DNA of 64,000 nucleotides from Euryodendron excelsum. Its lineage: Eukaryota > Streptophyta > Magnoliopsida > Ericales > Pentaphylacaceae. Made by a program: the position numbers and the translations under genes. A model generated the notes under the pieces. It searched no databases, was not told the origin of the DNA, and saw only the letters and a list, made by a program, of their open reading frames with translations. Of the stretch, positions 1 to 13,033 are shown in pieces (the first letter of the stretch is position 1; each line of letters opens with the position of its first letter). The stretch spans positions 38,924,501-38,988,500 of the forward strand of contig CM065388.1 in NCBI GenBank assembly GCA_033060915.1. The letters are read 5' to 3'.

Positions 1-1616
1 TTTCATGTTAATCACATAAGTTAAACGTTCTGTATACTTGTATAGATTTCAACAAATCAGTTCTTTAAATGAATAATTCAGTTCAAACATCTAAGTATAA
101 AATTATGGCTGCTGAAGTCAAGTGCATTGAGTTACACAGCTGACATTCTTCAGGTAGAATAGGCCTGAGCAAGCCACTTTAGAGCCAGGATACAGCTGAG
201 CCTGTCTGTTCCTCCTTTACCGGTTGTATCTATGAAATCCCTCTTTCCCTCCCTCCACTAAGTGACAATGATTAAATCACTATATTCTCAAATGTTTGGT
301 TATCTGTTCTCAGTTTCATCCAGCTGTTATTTTCAACATGTTAGCATTTCTCATGGGATTCTTAAAATGTGCTTAAGCCATTTTCATTGTCCCCCAATCT
401 TTTTGCCCATTCATATTGGCTCCTAGTGATACATTGTTTTTTGGTGGCCTAAAATCTTAAGTAAATATTTGCGGAAGAAGTTAGAATCTTCAGTAAATAT
501 TTGCAGAAGAAGTTAGAACTTTATGGCCACAAAACCACAAAATCCAAGAAACACATGCTTTGCCACACAACTAGCAGCACAACATTGTGTCAATCTCACC
601 CTTTTTACCGAATGAGCCAACGAGTAGCTTAAAATATTTTCCCTAATTTGTACAGTTGACATTTCGAGTTTGGCACTAACTTTTAAGAAGCTGTGTCAAG
701 CACAAGAAGCTATGTCAAGCACCAACACTTGTTGGACACTCCCATGTGTCAGACATGCGCCCAAACCTGTCTTATTAGTATTTTTTAATTTTTTTCAGAA
801 CCAGGCACACTTTGGACACTTGCGGAACATACATGAAACACATCGCAAGTTTGAAAAAAATAACTTAGGAGCCAATTATTAATATCTAAACAATGGGGAT
901 CTGTACTTATTAATCCCTCTTTTTTTAAAATTAAAAAAAAAGGTAATAAGAGCATTGTATTAAAAGAAGCATCAAAGGAAGGCCACCCCAGGTCCCACAT
1001 ACAGAAGGACCTAACAAAGAGCACACCCAATTAATCCGTCTTCCTATACACCTTTTAATTGTAGGATTCCTTAAACCTAACACTTCCTAGTTATTTATGA
1101 ATAAGCCTTCTAAATATATTGAACACTAACTAACAAAACAAACACAGAATAAAATAAAATAAAAAGTGTTTTTTCTTTTTCAAGTAAAAAATAAAACAAA
1201 GGGTCCACAATGTTCAATCTGGCAACATAACAAACACTTGCACCAATAGCTACTCCAAAAGCACTCTATGTCCTTTCTTTTTAAATTACTCAAAAACTTA
1301 ATCTTGGCTCGTACCTATACATTTGGTTCCCAAAAAAAAGGTTGCAATGCTAAGACGGGTGACCACTCGTCCCCACAAAAGTAGATAAATAAATTATTAA
1401 AAAAAAAACACGGAACCACCAATAACATTCTCTCTTTCTTTTTTCTCTTTTTTTTGGATTAGGTAAATAAAAAAACAGTTACTAACATAAAGAGTATTAA
1501 ACTCATCAAACTAATGAAGGCACCCTTTTGAGAACATTACTGCAATAGAAGATTTGTGCATGCTAAACATCCACTAGTTACAAGAAATAACAGCCATTCT
1601 GTAATGAGATTTGGAG
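1..1616. other. AT-rich non-coding DNA, intron or flank of the AAA-ATPase gene
   Basis: No exon of the neighbouring minus-strand gene and no other convincing coding exon is visible here. At about 457-520 a 35-36 bp segment containing AGTAAATATTTGC is present twice in tandem. If the ATPase gene is intact, this stretch is part of its tenth intron. Confidence 0.5.
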
Positions 1617-2035
1617 GTGGTGATCAATGTTTTGAAACCCAGACCGTTAAGTGAACCGGAAAAGGGAATGGGTTAAGGGTCACTGATTCAATCGCCGGTT
1701 CAACCAGAATCAAACAGTGACATCATAATTATATTATAAATATATTTAAAATTACAAATAAATACACAAATAAAAAAAATGTATTATAGTTACCAAAATT
1801 TAAACACTTCAATGTATTGTACATATTTATGAAAGCAACCAAAAAAATATTATTCCAGCAAAAGGTTCAACAACAAATTTAGTGAGCCCAAACAGAGATC
1901 TTCTTATCCTACATATTTTACATTCCCAGTCAGGCCAAAGAAGTCATCATATACTATTTTAAAAAAAACCCACTCTCCGAAGTACAAAACCACTCTATTT
2001 GGTGCAAGTGTCTGTCCAGCGTTTCTATTGGGTTT

Positions 2036-2045
<10 letters not shown>

Positions 2046-2066
<21 letters not shown>

Positions 2067-2073
2067 GGGGGGG
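2046..2073. repeat. Poly-G tract (28 G)
   Basis: An uninterrupted run of 28 G follows a T run inside the hAT element. It is one of three long G/C homopolymers in the window. The exact length is uncertain because such tracts are hard to sequence. Confidence 0.8.
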
Positions 2074-2398
2074 CGGCTAATTTGTACAAAAGCAAGAATT
2101 TGATGGGGTTTGACAAGAATTGAATATAATAAAAATATGCTTTACAAATATTATATAACAATAACAATAGCAAAAGCAATCTACCAAAAGATAACCAATC
2201 TGATGCGATTTGACAAGTCTCAAAAAGTACATCCCAAAAACAATACACTTAGAATATCCTCACAGCCCTTTCCCCCTTTCCTAAATCACCGCACTCATGA
2301 ACTCACCCAATAGCAGATCGAAAAACCACAACCCCCTCACCAGACTGAAACATTCAACCATTGACGTTCTTAAAGTAGCTATCTTGAGAGATGTTACA

Positions 2399-2599
2399 CT
2401 AGCTTTTCTTCATAGATTTTAAAGCAGCGGAAGCACCCAACCATGATGAATCGACTATGATCTCAAATGGGTTGCAAGGGAGGAACAACTCCACCACCAT
2501 GAAGTCCTTGCCGGCACAGTGCATTTTGATGACCGTCGACTCTCCGTCTGGACTGTTCAACCATAAGATGTGCCTCAAAAGTCTCTCTCTCTCTCTCCC
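2399..2599 (-). other. Short open frame inside the hAT element, possible captured gene fragment
   Basis: Read on the minus strand, about 60 codons are open to a TAG at 2401-2399, with protein-like composition: charged and hydrophobic residues are mixed and it includes HCAGKDFMVVELFLPCNP and FEIIVDSSWLGASAAL. It lies just downstream of a GA repeat. I do not recognise the family. It could be the 3' exon of a host gene carried by the transposon, or a chance open frame. Confidence 0.25.
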
Positions 2600-3088
2600 C
2601 TTGATAATGAACCGGCCGGTTCTAGTGAACCGTTAACGGTTTTCATGGCCCAACAGTTCCCGGAAGTTTTAGCGGTTTTCACTATTTACATCGGGTTTTA
2701 CTCTAGTACGATTTGACCGGATCGTTTCTTGGACCAGTCGATAGTTCAATCGGTTGAACCGGCTGATCCGGTCCGGTTTTTAAAACATTGGTGGTGATAC
2801 GATTAGGCAATCATTATTGGTTAAAAGAAAATTTTACTTGCGTAATGGCCGTTATAGGCTGTTGCAGCACCATTATACTACCATAATGGTCCGTAACGAC
2901 CCTTACGTATTGTTAAGTCCAATGTTTTGATAATTAGTGTCTATCTATCAATATACAACATAAAAAATGAGTCCACTATCGCTGTGGTTGCGACAAGTGG
3001 CTCATTTTAAGTGGTTCTTAAGTTTTTGTTGATAATTTACCTCTCAAAAAGAATAAATGATCTTTTAAGTATTTGAGCAATCTCTTTG

Positions 3089-3330
3089 GCTAATGGAATT
3101 TATTTTTTTGAACTGCGAATCACTGTAGTTATTTACTTCATGTATTTTGTAAAAGAAAACTTACACCACTCTACATTGGATCCATTGAATTACAAATGGT
3201 CTGTAAATATATGAGTTGTCTCTTAGGCTCACTGTATTTATTTTTTTGAATTTCGGTTCACCGTATTTCTTTAGTTCATGTATTTCATAGAACAAAACTT
3301 ACATCACTATACATTGTATATATTGAATTC
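3089..3330. repeat. Diverged tandem duplication, period about 137 bp
   Basis: The segment starting near 3089 (ATTTATTTTTTTGAA...CACTGTA) is repeated near 3226, including matching stretches with TTCATGTATTT, AAAACTTACA and TACATTG. It lies in AT-rich non-coding DNA. Confidence 0.5.
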
Positions 3331-4967
3331 ATATGAAATGCATCTTCTCTATCTCATTAACTCCTTTAACTATTATTTAGATACATGAGCCACTGCTAAT
3401 TATAATACTGCATTGAAAAAATGCTCTAAATATGATAATTAAGTCATCCTCCTTATCAAAACTGCCACTGCCAAAAATTCTGGAAGAATAACGTTTTCCA
3501 AAAAAGAAAAAACATTGGAATGTTTTATTTAGTACTATTGCTGTGTGGAACAACATTCAAACAAGGACAATTGTTTTGTTGGGACTGAACAACACCAATA
3601 AGTTCAAAAAATTAAAAACAAATTCCGTGCATCGCATAGGTCTAAAACTAGTGTCAATAGGAAAAAGACTCTAGAAATAATCTAGGCCACTTTTTGCAAA
3701 TATTCTTTGCATCTTTTCTTAGGTGTTGCTCCCTAAATTGTCTACACATTTAAGCTATCCTAGAAGTACAAATTTGGTGAAGAAAGCATCAAGTTTAAGT
3801 TGGATCTTGAGATATTAGGCTACAGGTGTTCTTGAACTTGTGGCTAGTTGTTTCAGATTGTCAGATCTGATCCATGATATTTTTGGTTCCTTTTTTTTCT
3901 ATGATTTAGTTGTATGTAGCACGGTCTAATTCCTTAGTTTGTGTTTCTGCAAAATTATGAAGATTGACAAGCCTTGCGGGTTAGAATTTAGAGCAAGAAG
4001 TTGTATCCAGCAAATTGTATACAGTTTTGAGTTTTTATAATTTCATATTTTCTTTTGAACTTCAACTACATATACATTGTATGACATATATTAGAATTAC
4101 CAGCTAACGCATAAAATTTTGATAATTTTTCTTTTGATAAATTTTAAATTTTCCTTTTTTGAAAGTGAGTGATTTCAATTTTTTTCTTATTTTCTCTTTG
4201 AACCTATTTTCTTCTTTAACCATTTAATTCTATAGCTGTATAATTTAATTCTAATACTAGATTTTCTTTTGGAATTTGGTCAAAATTATAAAAATATGAT
4301 TTGATACTTTGCGAGCACAGGCAGATGTCCATTTTTGACATGATGGGTGGTGTGGTGACTCTTCCCTAAGGAATCCTTCTCTGGATTTATGTAACACTAC
4401 CATTAATAAGAGTGGAAATTGACTTTTGGTTGAAAAAAGTCTCTAAAGACGAAAAAAATCACGTTAAAAAAAAAAAAGCCAAAAAGCTATACCAGATAAA
4501 GCCTTAATGGATGAATAGGTGATCAATGGGGAAGATAAAAATAGCACATGCTTTCGGTGGGAATCAAAGATCCTTAGAAAGGGTGGAGTGGAAAATTCAA
4601 AGTTGAACCACACTCCTTGAGCATGTTATATAGTTGGTCCACGAAGAAATGAACTAATCCCTACATTTTTTTTTCGAGATTATTGAGTGTTGTACACCTC
4701 ACATCTACCTCCATACTAGTCCACTCTTTATTGAATTTTGCTTGTCAAAAAGTAGACCTTTTCTCTTCTCTCTCCACCATACTAAATCAATCTCCTAACA
4801 AATTTTTCTGACATTTTTTGGATCATAATCAAAAAGAAATTGTCATGCTATAGAAAAAATATGGAGCATCATAGGATATCTCAAGACTTCAAATAGAAAA
4901 CCAAAAGATGTAACATCTGGTTTCAAAAACCCCCCAAACAAACCAGACATATAAAGCAAGTTAGTAA

Positions 4968-5020
4968 AGGGCAGCCCAGTGCATAAGACTCCCACCACTA
5001 ATGGATCTAGGGAGGGTTAG
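4968..5020 (+). mobile_element. Truncated Au-like SINE fragment
   Basis: The stretch GGGCAGCCCAGTGCATAAG followed by CTCCCACCACTAATGG and CTAGGGAGGG resembles the 5' head of the plant Au SINE family (GGGCAGCCCGGTGCAC...CTCCC...GGGGAAGGG). Only about 55 bases match; the tail is missing. The family assignment is from memory of the consensus. Confidence 0.45.
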
Positions 5021-5084
5021 AAATATAAAGGAAGTTCAAAAAATTCTGATAAATCATAATAGATATAGTGAGAGTGAGTATTAC

Positions 5085-8000
5085 CAACTTGGCAAGGCGA
5101 CCCAAATTCGGTAGGATCATCGTCTGTTGACAACATTGGAAAGAAAGTTAGTAGCCAACATTAGGAATATGAAACAGGTAGACATGCCTCCACAACTCAC
5201 CACCATGTATAAACACAAGATGTAAAATTTGAATCTTACAAATTTCTCTTTCTCCTTTGAACCTGTTTCAACTTTGTTTTGCCCACAAATCAGAACAACG
5301 GGTCCTGATAACTGGTCAAGCATTTCTGGCACCTTACGGACAAACTCTTTACGATTTGACTTGGAAACAGCCCTTGACAGCCACAGAGAAGAGTCTGGAA
5401 AATAGACAATAACAGGTTGTATAGAATGAAGGACCTGCAAACAATATGAGAAAAACTGTCAAACGGAAAAAGAGATTATACTTATATGTACACACTTAAC
5501 ATCAAACAGGGTAACCAATCGTAAATTGAGCAGCATACTTCACACAGTGCCTCCATTGCAACATAGCAGTCCTCCGCTTGAATATCAAGATCGTGTTCAA
5601 CATCCTTAACTGCAAACAAACAAAACCTGTTAGTATGATTTCAATAAATAGAATATCATTACATACACTACTACTAAACAAAGCCAAGTCAGTTTCATGG
5701 TTCAGGGCATGCCTAGCAGTCTGGAGTTCCAATACAGCTACGGAAGTTGAAGAAATATGTGATGCAAACAACAAAGATTTAAAGCAGACCAATACAAGTT
5801 CATCAAATATGTGAAGCTGAAGAAATAGCTGCCTGATTGATATTTAAATGCATATAATTGTAGCAGCCTATTTGCCCGATGAGTTGAAAATAATAGCCAA
5901 CACAGGCGAGACTGCCTTTGTTTTGATTCCCAGAGACAAACGAAATTCAATACACATCCTTTTTCGTAAAAAAGACAAAAAGACAAGAGAACCAATACCT
6001 TCCAATCTATCACAAGTAGGCGCAAGTTTTGTGCATTAACACAGAAACGAGGTTCTGACAAGAGGACTCTCCAAAATCAAGATTTAAGGACCCAATTAGA
6101 CACGTGTGAATGGTGAATTATCGATATAAAAGAAAAAACTTGTTTGTGTTTTGGTAGGGAGCATGTGGAAGAACTTCAAACATGTAGCCTGAAGAACATA
6201 ATATACTTAAAGTAGGTCAAAATTTTCAAGTGGGATACAGGCAAGTCTGTAAACATACCAAGGCTTTTAAAGAGGGGAAGATGTAAACAATATGGCGTTA
6301 CAAATGAATTTTAGTAGTTTAACATAATAACCTTTATAAGTTGATATATCTCTTGCCTCTGTTCATAATATTTTACTTTGTGGAAAATTTTACGCAACAT
6401 TCTGTCCACTAGTATTCTTTCAGCATCCAGCATCAAATATGCACGTCCATATGTCAACAATATCATAAAGACTTCCGTCGGCATTTACAAATGAAACCTT
6501 GGAAAGCATTAGTAATGTCAACCTAATCCAATACACGTGCAAGACCATATAAAATGAAAACATGGAAAAACTGAAATATTTCATACACGTGAAGCATATC
6601 ATATTATATTCACTAATATGCAGAAATATACCATGAATCCAATACACTGATGGCTTTGTAGCTTTCTCTGTGGGTTTCTCATCCTCTCCTTCATCCACAC
6701 TAGTTTCATTAATATCCAAAATAACTGCAACACGGTCCCCATTCACCTCATAGACCTCCCCGCGTTGACCATTTGACAAAGGCCTGTCATATATGTCAAA
6801 TTGGTTAGCATCAGTGATTTCTCATCAAACTTAACAAGAAGCATTTAGAATTGCCCAATTCCACTCCAAAGATATGCAAGAATCTAAAACACATTAAGAA
6901 GACGAGAAACAATTTCATAAACCAAGACACACACACACAAACAGAATAGAAAGAAAGAAGAAGAAAAAGTAACAACATAATCAACCACAATAATGAAATG
7001 TCCATATAGGTAGCAAGAACATTCAATTTATTTCTAAAATATCTACTATGCACAACATATTTTCACTTTCCTAACACACGTCTCCTTTCCTTACAACAAA
7101 TTTATGCATAGTAATCATAAACGCGTAAGGTATTTCCCTACTCATTCATTCGTCGAAGTAACCTTAAACACAAAAGGCGCGCGCACGCACACAGAGAGAG
7201 AGAGAGAGAGAGAGAGTCGGGAAGAATCTTCTACAAAAACTGACTGCTAATTTCACAGGAATCCAGGATTTGTATTGTCGTTCATCTTGAATCAACCAAG
7301 TAAAAGAATCACAGTAGTCAGATAGGCACTATACTAAATCAAACACGTTAAATGTTTAAGTACCATCCCAGATACTGAACGCATTGACAGAACAGGCACC
7401 AAATCTTGTTTTCGCAATATCTTTCCAATAAAAAAGAAATAGCATAGCAACCTGTAACTAATTTTAAACTGAACACACCAAATTTAGTGCATAACCACAC
7501 CCACTCCGAATAAATTAACAAGTAATTCGAATATATGCACCACATGTTCCATTAAGAAATATCAAATAACTGACCACAAAATTTAACCAATACACAAACA
7601 AATTGCAAGTGCTAGTAGCTGTTACTAACGCTAATGCATTAATATCTGAAGCAGTCACCAAAATAAAAATCATAAGGAGCAGCTCACTAAAAAAAAATTT
7701 AAAAAAAGGTAGCTTATGGTGTTGCTATGCAGCTATTCAGATCATCCAATCAAGGTGCATACCACTCAATTTTTCCTTTTTCTCTTTTGGCATAAAATAA
7801 CGTCTTAGGAGACTAAACTAAACCCAAATGTCACAAACTGAGCTTAAACTCTCAAGCCTGAGCTGTATTGGAAGAATATTACATTCAACCACAGGATATT
7901 TTCTCACTACCACAAACTTATATACTAAACTCTATAAAGAAAGCCAAACGGGGGGAAGATACAGAGAGGAAGAATGCAGAAGAGAGAATAAAAGTATATT

Positions 8001-9988
8001 CTTTCGTATAGAAACCTAAGCTTTCAAACAAAATGTGGCACATAAAATTACAAGGTCAGATGAACTAAAAGTTACAGCTACAAAGAATACCAAAAAACAA
8101 ACATGCAGCAAGCCAACACAAAGAACAAACAGAACAGTCCTAAAATATCATAGAGGATACTAAAGAGTAAAGACCTCTACAAGACTGAAGGGCAGTTGCC
8201 CAGATTTCAGCCAATGGCAGATCTACAGATCTAAACAATATCAGAGACAATATAGGATGCTAATCCTTAAACTACCTACACAAGTGAGCACCAAGCCAAG
8301 GACCGTCAGATAGGTTGTCAACCATCCAGTCACAACCACCTTCTACAAGGAACAATAGTAACACTGGAAATTCATTAAATATGGTCTCAAGGCCTCCCGA
8401 AATACCAAAGTTGCAATGGAAAAACATTTACCAACCAGTTTGGAGACAATATGGATCCTCAATTCCTCAAGACACAAAATACGCCTGCAATTTCTTGATG
8501 CCCCATATTTTCAAAAGCACAGCCATCAAAATGGCAATCAATTTTCGGAGAGGTCGTAACTAAAATGCTGTCACTTATGAGTCGTGACAATGTCACCCCT
8601 CCAATTATTTTGAAAGGGAAATCAGAAGGAGAAACCTTCTCTTAAAGCTCTTCTAAAGCATGCTTTCCTTCAAAGGTCTCATAATAATTTTAATACAAAT
8701 AGTAAATAAAAGCCAAGACAGCATAATATTAATAACACTAGCTCTAAACTCCTAAAGAAAATCTCAAGTAAACAATTATTTTCCAAGGGAACAACCCACC
8801 AACAAACCATAGCCAAAGCTTTGCAACCTACTGGCGAAGCGACAAGAAATGGATAAACTGGGCTAGAAGTTTAATTTTTTCTTTTCCAAAGAAAGTGCAT
8901 AACTAGAGTAAGGGTCTTATCAGTATTGATCACCTTTCAAGCAACCACACCAGAGCCTTTATTTTGGAGGAGCCTTAGTCTTACCAATCAATCTGGCTAA
9001 GTGGAAGGGATAAATGTTATCCCTTTCAGAAGGTAACAAGAAAGTGATATTTAAGCCAAAAAAAAACCACTACTCCCTTTACAATTCAACTCAGCTGAAC
9101 TCAACACAAAAATTGTTAGTCCAAATTGCTTGGGGTTGGTGACATGTATCCATTTTCTACAGTTGGCTCTACTTAAAACCATGTCCTTGGTTAAATTGAA
9201 GGCAACCATGTCTTTCACACTGCCTCAACCCTTGTCCTTACCCATTCTCGTCCTTTTGGCGCCAGCTTTGTGGATGAGATCACTTCTTATTAACACATTA
9301 GTAGGTATACATTGCACAAGGCTAAACCTTTAACTAATTCCTATTACCTCCACCACTAATATTAGCGAAATCTTCACCACATTCTCAATGCAACTTTAGA
9401 AGCCTTCGGCTCTGAATTTCATTAAACAATGTTGTTTTGACTTGGAATATAAGACTTTCAAATTGAATGACCCCATTCACATGAGGAAACCATGCATTAC
9501 ATTGGATCAGCAATAGATTATGAAAATACAAGGAACTAAAAAGCAGACAAAAAAATGTAGCTCCAACGAAGTGCCAAAGAGTAAAAGGGCAACAATAGTT
9601 TCTCTTCCATACATCAGGACGACTTACCAACCCACCTGCCAGGGATAATGGTATAGGCATTAGTTGGACCATCAGAAGTTGGTATCTTCCCCAATATGAT
9701 CCTGTGATGCATTATATAAGTCAATAACCAGGTGAGGTGAGAGGACAGGGCTTGTTAAGTGTCCAAAAGATACATGGGGAACATGACAACCTTCCCCCCA
9801 CCCCCCAAAAAAAAAGGAAAAAGAAAAAGAAAAAGCACATTCTTCACAGGTGTCCTAATTTTCAAATACCAGACATTTAATACATTGACACTATATTGCT
9901 TCCAAAAGTAGACTAAACTACCAAAACCCACATGCAACAAAGGACATACTATTCTAGTTCCAGATCCTAAGCACACAATCTAAAACTG

Positions 9989-10022
<34 letters not shown>

Positions 10023-11965
10023 AAAAAAATTGCAACACAGGACAAACTCAGAATGAGATAAGTTTGCAGAATACAAGGATGGGTGGGTGGGTGGCTGGAT
10101 GCCTTTGACAATCAAAAAGTCAAATTCCAGCAAGGCATAATTTTGAAACAAAAGTAAAGTTTCACAATAGTCCAGCCATTACAAAGGATATAATTAATTA
10201 GAAGCCCAACTTAGGATGTGTAACATACAAACAAAAAGTTTCTGCAGCAATGTGTTCAGGCTTATAAAGTTGCTCCCATAAATCTGTAATAAATATTCGC
10301 AAATCCTAAAAGAAAAAACATTCATCCATTAGAATGGCAGACAAATCCGATATGTCTAGTTTGAGTTGTTGATTACAGATCCATCAGCATTGACCTATTG
10401 GGAAAGAGTGAGTTAATCAAACCATGACATTTCACTTATGCTAGGCTCTACTTATTTGTTAAACCTAGATAGAAATGGAAAAACTTTTCCAAAGGCATAG
10501 TTAAACATAAAAAGACATTTTAATTCAGCTCATTTGCTAGCACAAAAAGAATTACATTCAACCATGCAGGTGTTGTATATTGCACATCAACAAATTGGGA
10601 ACTACACCGTTAATAAGAAAAAAATCATTCCAAAAGAATCCTAGAGAAATTACCCAAACTGTCTCTAAAACCTCTCTCCATTCCACTTGTTCCACAAACT
10701 TCTCAGATTGCTGGCACATGAGCCGTACTCCAGGAATTTCCTCAGCACAAGAACCAGAGTCTCTCCATACTTCCACACTCTCAACATAAGGGTGCTAGAT
10801 GATAAATCTAAACCTAAGAAGCTCGGAAATGAATACGCGACACACACAGGCCGACACAGCAATTTTCATAATGTGCAAAACACAACACGGCAAGGATACA
10901 GCAGAATATATATTTTACATATTTTTATGTGTCATATATATGACTATATTACTCAGTGAAAAAATCAACTAATTTGTGTAAAAGGGAACAAATAGATCCA
11001 ACTCTACCAATCACTTACAAAATTTAAGTTGAGACAACCTCTAAAAAGGTAGACGTCCAGAAAAATTGAAGAGGATACTCCCACCAGCCTTTTAAGTCAG
11101 CATATATAATGTTCACACAACAAATTCAATCAAAAGAGAATATACGGCCTCCATGAAGGTAGTTTTTCTAAGAATTTGACTGTTGAGGGAGATTGCTCAC
11201 CTCACATCATGATGCAGGACAAGTAACCAGAATCGCAGAAATCAAAGAAATAGAATGGGTAGAAAATAAAGGAGGAGAGATCCAAGAAAGCAAAGAAGAA
11301 TAGAACAAGAGGAGATCTGAGAGGAGAGAAATCCAGAGAGGAAAATATTCAATACCCAATATTCAATCACTCAAAGCTTATCAAAACCTTACACAGTTAG
11401 CAATATATATACTACCTATATGGCCTTATCCAATAAAGAAACAAATTTTAAAATAAACTCCTACCAAAGATAAAATTCTCAAATAAAATAAATCCTAAAC
11501 TCAAATTATTTATTCTTTTCTTGATCTCCATCATTTTCCCCGGTTGAGTAGAACCATTCTCCGGACAGTAGGACAAATTGATGTAGGACAAGTAACCAGA
11601 ATCGTAGAAATCGAGGAAATAGAATAGGTAGAAGAGAAACAAGGAGAGATCCAAGAAAGCAGAGAAGAATAGAACAAGAGGAGACCTGAGAGAGGAGAGA
11701 AATCTAGAGAGGAAAATATTCAATACGAAATATTCAATCATTCAAAGCTTATCAAAACCTTACACAGTTAACCACATATGTACTACCTATATGGCCTTAT
11801 CCAATAAAGAAACAAAATTTAAAATAAACTTGTACCAAATATAAAATTCTCAAATAAAATAAATCCTACACTCAAATTATTTATTCTTTTCTTGATCTCC
11901 ATCACATCATGTGGATGAGTGAATAGTTCCATTGCTCTACAATCACCTCGTTCAAGTAATCTTTG

Positions 11966-12014
<49 letters not shown>

Positions 12015-13002
12015 CAATTTATGATAACAAGAAACAAAGGAAAGATAAGTCATCCTTCTTCAAACTCCCAAAGTAGCCACCAGGGAAGCATCTTGTGCTA
12101 AAAGAGAAGCTGTTTGCCGGTCAACTTTTACGAACTTAGGATTAGGAAGAATCCTCTATGTGACCATTTCAACTTAAAACAGAAAAAGTTTTTTCTAGCC
12201 ACTTCATTGCTTTCTTCGGGATTGTGTGATGTGATTCTAACCCTAAGTGTGATGCCTAAGGAACTCGAGGAATAATTCTAAGACTCATTCTGCTACTTGT
12301 CTGTCATTTTCTGCACTTTCAAGCCTCTAAAGCCCCACAAGAAAAAGTAATCAACCTTTGTTTTACAATCAACCTGTTGTATGGTCGAGTCGAAGTTAGA
12401 ATTGCTAGACTTCTGGTAGATGTCAAATCTCTGGATGAAAAAGAAGGAAGGAAAGGTTTGTCAGTAGATAAGAAGTTTAGGAGGGAGGAGTGGAAGGCAG
12501 AAGTCGGTAATCTTTTGATTCGGAAGAGATTATCTGGAAACAGAAATCTCGTTCAGTATGGCTTAAAGAAGGGGATAGGAATACAAAAAATTTTCACTGG
12601 ATGGCTAATGCTCATAAAAGACACAATCATATTGGAAGACTTTTTATTGATGGAACAGAGCATGTATCAGAAGAATCCGTTTCAAATGGCATTGTGGAGT
12701 TCTATAAAAATTTGTTTAGGGAGCCGGAATGTCGGAGACCCTTGATGGATGGCATGGATTTTCCTTCTATTCGGGAGCGGGAACAGACATGGTTGGAAAG
12801 ACCTTTTCCAGAGGAGGAGGTGATCAAGGCCTTGCATAGTCTTAATGGAGATAAAGCACTGGGTCCAGACGGTTTCACCATAGCATTCTTTCATCACTGT
12901 TGGGGTCTGGTTAGAATGCCTCTGGGAGCTTTTCAGGAGTTATTTGAGACAAGAATTTGATAAGAGTCTTAATGCTCATTCATCTGTTTGATCCCAGAAA
13001 AT

Positions 13003-13033
<31 letters not shown>

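Larger units (their letters stand above)
1625..2790. mobile_element. Non-autonomous hAT-type DNA transposon, 1166 bp
   Basis: The element begins CAATGTTTTGAAACCCAGACC and ends with the inverted counterpart (reverse complement CAATGTTTTAAAAACCGGACC). It is flanked by a perfect 8-bp target duplication GTGGTGAT at 1617-1624 and 2791-2798, the size made by hAT transposases. Both subterminal regions are rich in AACCGG/CCGGTT motifs in opposite orientations. No transposase is visible. Inside are a 28-G tract, a CT microsatellite and a short minus-strand open frame that may be a captured fragment. Confidence 0.88.

Noticed and set aside
5502..6061. Minus-strand open frames of 96-107 codons near the ATPase exons
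   Set aside because: They run through introns; only 5539-5609 fits the family and the splice frame.
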